7,507 bases of DNA from Planctomycetia bacterium (lineage in GTDB: Bacteria; Planctomycetota; Planctomycetia; Pirellulales; UBA1268): positions 1 through 7,507 of the forward strand of contig RGVT01000127.1 of NCBI GenBank assembly GCA_010027105.1. Direction: 5' to 3'. The notes below the pieces were generated by a model. It had not been told where the DNA came from. It saw only the letters and a program-made list of their open reading frames with translations, and did no database searches. The stretch's first letter is position 1. Each line of letters begins with the position of its first letter. Made by a program: the position numbers and the translations under genes. Shown one piece after another: positions 1 to 5,783 of the stretch.

Positions 1-339
1 GTGCGCAGCCTCGCCGATGAAGCCCGGCTGCCGTTCGGACTCGCCAAGGCGGTGATCCGCCGGGCCGCCGCCGTGGTCACGACCGACAGCGGCCCGCGGC
101 ACATCGCCGCTGCCTTCCATCGGCCCACGATCGTGCTCCACGGGTCGATGGACCCGCGGCTGAGCCGCTCGGAGGAGCCCCGGCTCGTGGAGCTCAACTT
201 GAACCTCCCCTGCTCGCCCTGCGGCAGGCGGACCTGCCCGCTCGGCCACCACGATTGCATGCGGCTGCTTGCGGTGGATGATGTGGGGCGGTCGCTGCTC
301 ACGATTCTGGAGGAGACCCCGCGATGCTGCAGTTCCTGA
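1..339 (+). CDS. GT9-family glycosyltransferase (heptosyltransferase-like), C-terminal fragment
   Basis: This is the last 112 codons of a gene that begins before the window; the GTG at base 1 is most likely an internal valine codon. GT9 enzymes such as lipopolysaccharide heptosyltransferases move ADP-activated sugars onto a growing surface glycan at the inner face of the membrane. The fragment holds the family's C-terminal nucleotide-sugar site: TTDSGPRHIAAAF at residues 27-39 matches the usual DSGxxHxAAA motif, followed by PTIVLHGSMDP. A cysteine-rich tail (CSPCGRRTCP, then HHDCM, about residues 71-87) matches the C-terminus of many GT9 proteins. Family members have about 340 residues, so roughly two thirds is missing. 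The gene ends inside the start of the next gene, so the two are probably co-transcribed. The family is clear; the sugar and acceptor cannot be told. Confidence 0.85.
   Translation: MRSLADEARLPFGLAKAVIRRAAAVVTTDSGPRHIAAAFHRPTIVLHGSMDPRLSRSEEPRLVELNLNLPCSPCGRRTCPLGHHDCMRLLAVDDVGRSLLTILEETPRCCSS
309..315 (+). promoter_or_regulatory. Shine-Dalgarno site of the two-half membrane protein
   Basis: GGAGGAG lies 8 bases before the ATG at 324, inside the last codons of the glycosyltransferase gene. It fixes the start of the membrane protein and shows that this gene has its own strong ribosome site despite overlapping the upstream coding region. Confidence 0.75.
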
Positions 340-1349
340 GTTTGATCGGGGCGATCGCCCTCACCGCGTGCTGTTGGGGTGTGTACGGCCCCGTGCTGCA
401 CTTCGGTCGCGAGGCGATGCATTCGAGCCTGCGGCCGTTCATGTGCGTGGGGCTCGCCTACTTCCTGATCGCGGTGCTCACGCCGCTCGCGCTGTTGGCC
501 AGGGGCGGCGAGCGCGGCGCCTGGTCGGCGAAGGGCGTGCTCTGGAGCCTGCTCGCCGGCACCGCCGGGGCGCTCGGGGCACTGGGCGTGATTCTCGCGC
601 TCGGGTTCGGCGGCAGGCCGATCTACGTGATGCCGCTCGTGTTCGGCGGCGCTCCCATCGTCAACACGCTCCTCACCGCCTTCATGAACAAGGCGTTCGA
701 TCAGCTCAAGGCGCCCTTCCTGGCCGGGCTCATCCTCGTGGTGCTCGGAGCCGTCACGGTGCTCGTATGCAAGCCCCAGCCGCAGGCGCACGCGGCGGCT
801 GCCGCCGCTCCCGCGGCCTCGGACCCGGACGCGGATGCGCCCGTCGCCCCGCCGAAGACGATGGAACAGAAGACGGAGCGGTTCATCGAGGTGCTGCTGG
901 CGACCGTCCTGTCGATGCTCTCGTGGGGCGCGTACGGCCCGGTCCTCCACCGCGGCCAAGGGGCGATGGGGGGTAGCCGGCTGCGGCCGCTCGTGTGCAT
1001 CGGCGTGGCTTACTTCCTGATCGCCGTGCTCGTGCCGCTCGCGCTCCTCGTGCCGATGGGCGACACCGGGTCGTGGGACGTCGGCGGAACGCTCTGGAGC
1101 CTGGGTGCCGGGGCCCTGGGCGCCCTCGGCGCGCTTGGCACGATCCTCGCCTTCGCCTGCGGCGGCAAGCCGTTCACGGTGATGCCCGTCGTGTTCGGCT
1201 GTGCTCCCGTGATCAACACGCTGGCCACGATCGCGCTGGCGCACACGCCTCCGGCGGCCGTAAGCCCGTTTTTCCTGGCCGGGATGCTGATCGTGGCCGT
1301 CGGCGCGGCGACGGTGCTCGCGTTCGGCCCCCGCGGCCACGCCACGTAG
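324..1349 (+). CDS. DMT-superfamily-like integral membrane protein with two homologous five-helix halves
   Basis: 341 residues, starting at the ATG 8 bases after a strong GGAGGAG and overlapping the upstream stop by 16 bases. By eye there are ten hydrophobic segments, five per half: about 5-26, 38-58, 72-93, 100-120, 131-149, then about 188-209, 222-243, 257-277, 284-305, 315-335. The halves are clearly homologous: WGVYGPVLH (18-26) pairs with WGAYGPVLH (201-209), and residues 73-116 match 257-300 at 30 of 44 positions. An Ala/Pro/Asp-rich linker (about 150-182) joins them. A 5+5 helix plan with an internal repeat is the layout of drug/metabolite transporter (DMT) superfamily permeases, including sugar porters of the GRP and RhaT kind, so a small-molecule transporter is the best guess. 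The substrate is unknown. The neighbouring glycosyltransferase hints at a surface-glycan or sugar link, but that is inference. Confidence 0.8.
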   Translation: MLQFLSLIGAIALTACCWGVYGPVLHFGREAMHSSLRPFMCVGLAYFLIAVLTPLALLARGGERGAWSAKGVLWSLLAGTAGALGALGVILALGFGGRPIYVMPLVFGGAPIVNTLLTAFMNKAFDQLKAPFLAGLILVVLGAVTVLVCKPQPQAHAAAAAAPAASDPDADAPVAPPKTMEQKTERFIEVLLATVLSMLSWGAYGPVLHRGQGAMGGSRLRPLVCIGVAYFLIAVLVPLALLVPMGDTGSWDVGGTLWSLGAGALGALGALGTILAFACGGKPFTVMPVVFGCAPVINTLATIALAHTPPAAVSPFFLAGMLIVAVGAATVLAFGPRGHAT

Positions 1350-1382
1350 GACAGGCTTCAGCCTGTCGGGGTGAAGCCGGCT
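1350..1382. repeat. Compact palindromic element with two mutually exclusive hairpins (possible dispersed repeat or terminator)
   Basis: The element begins at the base after the permease stop codon. GACAGGC (1350-1356) pairs with GCCTGTC (1361-1367) around the loop TTCA. GGCTTCA (1354-1360) can instead pair with TGAAGCC (1372-1378), and AGCCGGCT (1375-1382) is itself palindromic. Short GGCTTCAGCC-type palindromes just after stop codons resemble REP-like dispersed elements that I associate with planctomycete genomes, but only one copy is in the window, so this is not shown here. There is no T-run after the stem, so it is not a classical intrinsic terminator. Its position between convergent genes fits 3'-end formation or mRNA protection. 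Confidence 0.5.
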
Positions 1383-1392
1383 CGGGGGCGGC

Positions 1393-1494
1393 AAACGTCA
1401 CCGTTTCGCGGTCTTTCAGATTGTCGCGTGGGCCGCGGCGGCCCAATGCTCCTCGAGCGTTCGCCGACCCCCTCGCCTCCCCGCCACGTGGCGG
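1393..1494. terminator. Inverted repeats between convergent genes, possible two-way 3'-end region
   Basis: The rest of the convergent gap holds three more inverted repeats. AAACG (1393-1397) pairs with CGTTT (1402-1406) around a 4-base loop. GGGCCG (1430-1435) pairs with CGGCCC (1439-1444) around CGG. CCGCCACGTGGCGG (1481-1494) is a perfect 14-base palindrome touching the queE stop codon. None is followed by a real T-run on either strand, so an intrinsic terminator is only suggested by the placement. No gene is apparent in this gap. Confidence 0.35.
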
Positions 1495-2193
1495 TCACGT
1501 GCCGCGGACGTCGCCGAACCACTCGATGTGGCGCCGCCGGGCCAGGCCGACGCCGAGCCGGGCGCACTCGCCGGCGAGCCAGGCAGTCTTCGCCGCCAGT
1601 TCCGCGCGGGTGCGGCCCTGCGGCATGAGGAGCACGCGGCCGCGGTCGATCGGCGGGCCGGCGCGCTCGAGGTCTTCGATCCAGGCGAGCGTTTCGGCGA
1701 TGTCGGCCGGCGAGTCGATCACGAACTTGAGCTGGTAGGGCGCCGCGGCCACGAGCCGGCGCAGCACGGCGTCGTCGCGCCGCGTCGCCTCGTGCCGCGC
1801 CCGCCATCCGCCGGGCGTATCGGCCGGCGGGCCCGACGAGGAGAGCTTCGGGCTGATCGACATGAGATCCGCCGGCGCGTCGAGCCACACGGTGCCCGCC
1901 GTCTCGATCGTGACATGCCGCCCCGCTGCCCGGAGCCGGCGGCAGAGGTCGGCCACGTCGGCGACGAGCAGCGGCTCGCCGCCGGTCACGACCACGTGGT
2001 GCGGGGCGAGGGCCGTCACCGCCGCGAGCACGCCGGGCAGCTCGATTTCGTCGCCTTCAGGCGCCCACGACGTGAACGGCGTATCGCACCACGCGCACCT
2101 GAGGTTGCAGCCGCTCGTGCGCACGAACACGCTCGGCGTGCCGGCGAGCAGGCCCTCTCCCTGGAGCGAGGAATAGATCTCGGCGATGCGCAC
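1495..2193 (-). CDS. queE: 7-carboxy-7-deazaguanine synthase (radical SAM)
   Basis: 232 residues. QueE is a cytoplasmic radical SAM enzyme that turns 6-carboxy-5,6,7,8-tetrahydropterin into 7-carboxy-7-deazaguanine, the ring-contraction step of queuosine and archaeosine synthesis. Visible marks are the N-terminal YSSLQGEGLLAG (7-18), the iron-sulfur cysteines C29, C33 and C36 (CNLRCAWCDT), the SAM-binding GGEPLL (71-76), SPKLSSSG in the middle, and the family ending HIEWFGDVRGT. The start is a GTG (bases 2193-2191) read in the order Met-Arg-Ile-Ala-Glu-Ile-Tyr, which fits the family's N-terminus. On the minus strand GAGGGGAG lies 8 bases before it. It follows queC by 19 bases in the same direction, so a queC-queE operon is near certain. 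The cysteine spacing is the plain CxxxCxxC type. Confidence 0.96.
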   Translation of the reverse strand: MRIAEIYSSLQGEGLLAGTPSVFVRTSGCNLRCAWCDTPFTSWAPEGDEIELPGVLAAVTALAPHHVVVTGGEPLLVADVADLCRRLRAAGRHVTIETAGTVWLDAPADLMSISPKLSSSGPPADTPGGWRARHEATRRDDAVLRRLVAAAPYQLKFVIDSPADIAETLAWIEDLERAGPPIDRGRVLLMPQGRTRAELAAKTAWLAGECARLGVGLARRRHIEWFGDVRGT

Positions 2194-2212
2194 GCGGCGG
2201 GCTCCCCTCGTG

Positions 2213-2950
2213 TCAGCCCCGCGGTGCGGCGCGGGGGTCGATCGCCCCCGCCGCCTGAAATCCCGCCGCCCGCAGCCGGCAGGAGTCGCACCCGCCGCAG
2301 GGGCGGCCGGCGGCGTCGGGGTCGTAGCAGCTGCTGGTGAGCCCGTAGTCGAGGCCGAGGTCGAGGCCGAGCCGGATGATCTCGGCCTTCGTGAGCGCGG
2401 CGAGCGGCGTGAGGATCTCGAGCGGCCGCCCCTCCACGCCCGCCTTCGTGGCGAGGCTCGCGAGCCGCGAGAACGCCGCGATGAATTCCGGCCGGCAGTC
2501 GGGGTAGCCGCTGTAGTCGATCGCGTTCACGCCGATCACGACAGCGTCGGCGCCGCGGGTCTCGGCCATCGCCAGGGCGAGCGCGAGAAACACGGTGTTG
2601 CGGGCGGGCACGTAGGTGACCGGGATCCCCCGCCCGATCGCCTCGTCGGAGCGGTCTTTGGGCACGGCGATGGCGTCATCGACGAGCGCGCTGCCGCCGA
2701 ACGCGGCGAGGTCCACCGGCAGGATCACGTGGTCGGCGATGCCGAGCGCCGCGGCCACGGCCCGGGCGCAGTCGAGCTCGCAGCGGTGCCGCTGGCCGTA
2801 GTCGAGCGAGAGCGCCGCGAGCCGGTAGCCTTCGCGGCGGGCCCAGGCGGCGGCGGTGGCCGAGTCGAGGCCGCCCGAGAGCAGCACGACCGCCGTCCCA
2901 CCCGCCCCCGGCGGCGCGGGCGGCGCCGCTTTGCCCGGCTCCTGTTTCAT
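2213..2950 (-). CDS. queC: 7-cyano-7-deazaguanine (preQ0) synthase
   Basis: 245 residues. QueC is an ATP-dependent PP-loop enzyme that converts 7-carboxy-7-deazaguanine and ammonia into preQ0. The PP-loop VVLLSGGLDSATAA is at about 21-34, LDYGQRHRCEL at 49-59, YVPARNT at 113-119, SGYPDCRPEF at 147-156, and the zinc-site cysteines C208, C218, C221 and C224 (CGGCDSC) near the end. No key residue is missing. The reading frame is open upstream to about 3424, but the ATG at 2950-2948 is right: AGGAGA lies 7 bases before it, it gives the usual length, and a longer form would run across queF. About 18 residues precede the PP-loop; this stretch is rich in Pro, Ala and Gly and looks disordered. The gene opens the minus-strand queC-queE operon and is divergent from queF. 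Confidence 0.97.
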   Translation of the reverse strand: MKQEPGKAAPPAPPGAGGTAVVLLSGGLDSATAAAWARREGYRLAALSLDYGQRHRCELDCARAVAAALGIADHVILPVDLAAFGGSALVDDAIAVPKDRSDEAIGRGIPVTYVPARNTVFLALALAMAETRGADAVVIGVNAIDYSGYPDCRPEFIAAFSRLASLATKAGVEGRPLEILTPLAALTKAEIIRLGLDLGLDYGLTSSCYDPDAAGRPCGGCDSCRLRAAGFQAAGAIDPRAAPRG

Positions 2951-2968
2951 GGCACACTCTCCTGCATC
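2951..2968. promoter_or_regulatory. 18-base gap between the divergent queC and queF start codons
   Basis: The two start codons face away from each other with only 18 bases between them. The gap contains the queC ribosome site (TCTCCT on the plus strand, 2958-2963, read AGGAGA on the minus strand) and no purine-rich site for queF. Promoters for either direction must therefore lie inside the opposite coding region, or queF is read from a leaderless or very short-leader mRNA. I see no convincing -35/-10 pair and no room for a preQ1 riboswitch in the gap. Confidence 0.6.
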
Positions 2969-3358
2969 ATGAGTCTCCTCCCGCAGAAGCCGTCGCGCGA
3001 CCAGCTGGAAACCTTCGCCAACCAGTTTCCCGGCCGCGACTACCTCATCGAGATCGTCTGCCCGGAGTTCACGTCGATGTGCCCGAAGACGGGGCAGCCC
3101 GACTTCGGCACGCTCACGTTCCGCTACGTCGCCGACGCGCTCTGCGTGGAACTCAAGAGCCTCAAATTGTACCTGCAGGCGTTCCGCAACGAAGGCATCT
3201 TCTACGAGAACGTCACCAACCGCATCCTCGACGATCTCGTGGCCGTGCTCCAGCCGCGCCGCATGACGCTCGTCGCCCAGTTCACGCCCCGCGGCGGCAT
3301 CTCGTCGCGGATCGTCGTCTCGCATCCCACGGGCGAGCACATGCCGGCCGCCGGCTGA
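2969..3358 (+). CDS. queF: NADPH-dependent 7-cyano-7-deazaguanine reductase
   Basis: 129 residues. QueF reduces the nitrile of preQ0 to the amine of preQ1, using two NADPH, before preQ1 is put into tRNA. This is the short, single-domain (YkvM-like) form. The catalytic pair appears as C38 in FTSMCPKTGQPDF and D45 in the same motif. The family NADPH-binding signature ExKSxK is present as ELKSLKLY (61-68). FRNEGIFYENVTNRILDDL (72-90) carries the conserved Glu as E80. The residue before it is Tyr79, whereas the Bacillus enzyme, from memory, has His-Glu there. The ATG at 2969 is the only sensible start. The frame is open far upstream, but that stretch is antisense to queC and has no family residues. 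There is no clear ribosome site. The next gene follows after 46 bases. Confidence 0.95.
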   Translation: MSLLPQKPSRDQLETFANQFPGRDYLIEIVCPEFTSMCPKTGQPDFGTLTFRYVADALCVELKSLKLYLQAFRNEGIFYENVTNRILDDLVAVLQPRRMTLVAQFTPRGGISSRIVVSHPTGEHMPAAG

Positions 3359-3404
3359 GCCGCCCCATCGTTCGATCTTTCTACGCGCGAAAGGCCCCCT
3401 CGCG

Positions 3405-4418
3405 ATGACAAAGTCTCCGCACATCCTCCTCTCCGCCCTCGCCGACGAGGCGGCGTTTCATCTCGCCGCCGTCGAACAGTTCTCGGCGCTGGCGGCCCTC
3501 GGCCTCGAGTACTACAGCCTGCGGAACATCGACGTCGGCAAGGGGGTGAAGAACGTGATGAAGCTCACGCTCCCCGAGATCCAGAAGCTCCGGCACCTGG
3601 AGGACGAGTACGGCCTCAACGTGGCATCGATCGCCTCGCCGATCGGCAAGGTGAAGCTCGTCGACAAGGCCGACGGCACGAAGAACGCCTACGTCCCCTT
3701 CAAGCAGTATCTCGCCAAGGACGTCGCCCGGGCCTGCGAGCTCGCCCACGCCTTCGAGACGAAGCTCATCCGCGGCTTCTCCTTCTATCCGCCCAAGGGG
3801 GCGAAGCCGGAGGCGTTTCTCGAGGAGGCCGCCGACCGGATCGGGAAGATCGCCGAGGCCTGCCACCGCTCCGACCTGACGTTCGGCCTCGAGGTGGAGG
3901 CCAACCTCGTCGGGCAGACGGGCGCCCTCCTCGCCGAGATCCACCGGCGTGTGAACCACCCCGGGCTCGTGCTCGTGTTCGACGCCGCGAACCTGACCGT
4001 GCAGGGCTTTTCCACCGCGGAGGTGTTCCGCGAGTGGGAGGCGATGAAGCCCGGCCTCGGCTGGGTGCACGTCAAGGACTATCGCAAGGTGTCGGGCAAG
4101 GCCCGCGGCAGGCACGTCGAGGAGGACACCCTCGCCAACTTCGTGCCGGCCGACATCGGCGCGGGGGGCCACGAGAAGATCCTCGCCGATCTCAAGGGGA
4201 TGCTGCCCGCGCTCTCGAAGAAGCTCGAGAAGCGGGGAATTCCGGGCGTGTTCCTCGACCTCGAGCCGCACGTCCGCGGCGGCGGGCAGTTCGGCGGCAC
4301 GAGCGGGCCCGACGGGATGGGGATCGCGCTGCGGAGCCTGTGCCGTGTGCTCGACCGGGCGAAGGTCGCCTATCATCTGAGGGACTTCGACGATCTCCTC
4401 GCGGCCCGCGGGCTATGA
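3405..4418 (+). CDS. TIM-barrel sugar phosphate isomerase/epimerase-like protein
   Basis: 337 residues, resembling the AP_endonuc_2 / xylose-isomerase-like TIM-barrel group, which usually binds a divalent metal and isomerises or epimerises sugars or related small molecules in the cytoplasm. Candidate metal ligands sit at the expected strand ends: E163 and E165 (FGLEVEAN), D193 (VFDAAN), H222 (WVHVKDYR, with K224), and E287 (FLDLEPH). ADIGAGG (249-255) matches the glycine-rich loop often seen as 'xPxGxG' in this fold. There is no signal peptide. The ATG at 3405 has GAAAGG 10 bases upstream, a weak but usable site. The stop codon overlaps the next ATG (ATGA at 4415-4418), so translation of the radical SAM gene is probably coupled to it. 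The substrate is unknown, and the fold is too widely used to guess from sequence alone. Confidence 0.9.
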   Translation: MTKSPHILLSALADEAAFHLAAVEQFSALAALGLEYYSLRNIDVGKGVKNVMKLTLPEIQKLRHLEDEYGLNVASIASPIGKVKLVDKADGTKNAYVPFKQYLAKDVARACELAHAFETKLIRGFSFYPPKGAKPEAFLEEAADRIGKIAEACHRSDLTFGLEVEANLVGQTGALLAEIHRRVNHPGLVLVFDAANLTVQGFSTAEVFREWEAMKPGLGWVHVKDYRKVSGKARGRHVEEDTLANFVPADIGAGGHEKILADLKGMLPALSKKLEKRGIPGVFLDLEPHVRGGGQFGGTSGPDGMGIALRSLCRVLDRAKVAYHLRDFDDLLAARGL

Positions 4419-5692
4419 CCGAATCGACCGAGCGCACCGAGCCGGGCAGTTACTTCGTCGCCAACTATCCGCCGTTCTCCAGCTGGCATGCCGGGGCGGT
4501 GCCCGACGTCCTCGCGGCGTTCGCCGCCCCGCCCACCGCCGCCCCGCTCGGCCTCTACCTGCACGTGCCGTTCTGCCGGAAGCGGTGCAAGTTCTGCTAC
4601 TTCCGCGTCTACACCGACGTGGCCGCCGCCGACGTGGAGCGGTATTCGCAGGCCCTCGGCCGCGAGGCGGAACTCGCCGCGGCAGAGCGGGCCGTGGCGG
4701 GCCGGGCCCTCAAGTACGTCTACTTCGGCGGCGGGACGCCGTCGTTCCTGTCGGTGAAGCAGCTCGAGCGGCTCGTGGAGCGGCTCCACGAGAGCTTCGG
4801 CTGGGACGACGCCGAGGAGGTGACGTTCGAGTGCGAGCCGGGCACGCTCTCCGAGGCGAAGGTGCGGGCGCTCAGGGAACTGGGCATGACCAGGATCTCG
4901 CTCGGCGTCGAGAACTTCGACGACGCCATCCTCGAGGCCAACGGCCGGGCCCACCTCTCGGCGGAAATCGACCGGGCCTGGGAGTGGATCACGGCCGCCG
5001 GCTTCCCGAGCACCAACGTCGACCTGATCGCGGGCATGGTGGGCGAGACCGACGAGTCGTGGACGCGCTCGGTCGAAAAGACGCTCGCCCTCGGGGCCGA
5101 CAGTGTGACGATCTATCAGATGGAACTGCCCCCGAACACCGTGTTCGTGCACGACGCGAAGGCGGCCGGCACCCCCACCGCCGTGGCCGACTGGCCCACG
5201 AAGCGGCGCTGGGTGGGGGAGGCCTTCGAGCGGTTTCTCGCAGCGGGCTACGCGATCTCGAGCGGCTACACGCTCGTGCGCGATCCGGCCCGGGTGCAGT
5301 TCCGCTACCGCGACATGCTCTGGGAAGGGAGCGACCTCGTGGCGCTCGGCGTGGCGAGTTTCGGCCACCTCTCGGGCGTCCACTACCAGAACGCGGCCCA
5401 CTGGGACGACTACCTCGCCGCGGTCGACGCCGGCCGCCTGCCGATCGTCCGCGGCCTCGTACCCTCGAGGCGCGAACTGCTCCTGCGCGAGGTGGTGCTC
5501 GGCCTCAAGCGCGGGGCGCTCGACGCCGGGCGGCTCGCGTCGAAATACGGCATCGACCCGCTCGCGGAATGGTCGGCCCAGTGGGACTCGCTCGCCGCCG
5601 AGGGCTGGCTCGAGAGCCGCGCGCCCCGACCGGTGCTCACGCGGGCGGGCCTGCTGCGGGTCGACGCCCTGCTCCACCGGTTTTGCGAGTGA
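4415..5692 (+). CDS. HemN/HemW-like radical SAM protein (coproporphyrinogen III oxidase family)
   Basis: 425 residues. The core matches the HemN/HemW family: YLHVPFCRKRCKFCYF with iron-sulfur cysteines C54, C58 and C61, SAM-site GGGTPS (105-110), FECEPGT (138-144), RISLGVENFDD (160-170), NVDLIAGMVGE (201-211), and a HemN-type C-terminal winged-helix region from about 350 to 425. Two points argue against true coproporphyrinogen oxidase. The residue after the third cysteine is Tyr and then Phe, so the fourth cysteine of classical HemN is absent, and the usual GVQxF is GVENF. There is also a roughly 45-residue N-terminal extension with YFVANYPPFSSW. It could be a heme chaperone like HemW, but the distinct CYFRVY motif suggests a separate subfamily. 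The ATG at 4415 overlaps the upstream stop by 4 bases; a longer frame back to 4034 lies over the TIM-barrel gene and is not used. Confidence 0.88.
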   Translation: MTESTERTEPGSYFVANYPPFSSWHAGAVPDVLAAFAAPPTAAPLGLYLHVPFCRKRCKFCYFRVYTDVAAADVERYSQALGREAELAAAERAVAGRALKYVYFGGGTPSFLSVKQLERLVERLHESFGWDDAEEVTFECEPGTLSEAKVRALRELGMTRISLGVENFDDAILEANGRAHLSAEIDRAWEWITAAGFPSTNVDLIAGMVGETDESWTRSVEKTLALGADSVTIYQMELPPNTVFVHDAKAAGTPTAVADWPTKRRWVGEAFERFLAAGYAISSGYTLVRDPARVQFRYRDMLWEGSDLVALGVASFGHLSGVHYQNAAHWDDYLAAVDAGRLPIVRGLVPSRRELLLREVVLGLKRGALDAGRLASKYGIDPLAEWSAQWDSLAAEGWLESRAPRPVLTRAGLLRVDALLHRFCE

Positions 5693-5783
5693 CGATTCGG
5701 CAGGTTTTCCGCCACAATACGCGGGGCGGGCTCCAAACTGCCGCCCCGCCGCCTACAGTTCCACTGTTCGGAGAAGTGTGCCA
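5693..5783 (+). promoter_or_regulatory. Gap before the prenyl synthase gene, with a GC-rich hairpin and a possible weak -10
   Basis: In this 91-base gap GCGGGGCGG (5721-5729) pairs perfectly with CCGCCCCGC (5741-5749) around an 11-base loop. No T-run follows, so it is not a textbook terminator; attenuation, partial termination or RNA stabilising are possible. CACAAT (5713-5718), directly before the stem, matches TATAAT at four of six bases, but no -35 at proper spacing is clear. A smaller repeat, ACAGT/ACTGT (5755-5767), precedes the ribosome site GGAG (5770-5773). Confidence 0.4.

Noticed and set aside
1..3. GTG at the first base as the true start of the glycosyltransferase
   Set aside because: The visible part begins in the middle of the GT9 fold and lacks the N-terminal domain, so this codon is an internal valine.
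2186..2968. A possible long N-terminal extension of queF
   Set aside because: The stretch is the antisense of queC and low complexity (Arg, Gly, Ala). The family N-terminus fits the ATG at 2969.
2951..2968. A preQ1 riboswitch controlling the que genes
   Set aside because: Only 18 bases separate the start codons, and no C-rich stem-loop with an A-rich tail could be found before either gene.
2951..3424. A possible 158-residue N-terminal extension of queC
   Set aside because: It would be antisense across all of queF. QueC needs no such domain, and a good ribosome site lies before the ATG at 2950.
3381..4376. A 331-codon open frame on the minus strand
   Set aside because: It is antisense to the TIM-barrel gene, which has convincing metal-ligand motifs; it is a shadow.
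4034..4414. A possible N-terminal extension of the radical SAM protein
   Set aside because: It lies wholly over the TIM-barrel gene in another frame and is Arg-rich. The ATGA overlap start gives a normal family length.
4373..5677. A 434-codon open frame on the minus strand
   Set aside because: It is antisense to the radical SAM gene. Its composition is Arg/His/Glu-rich with no recognisable domain.
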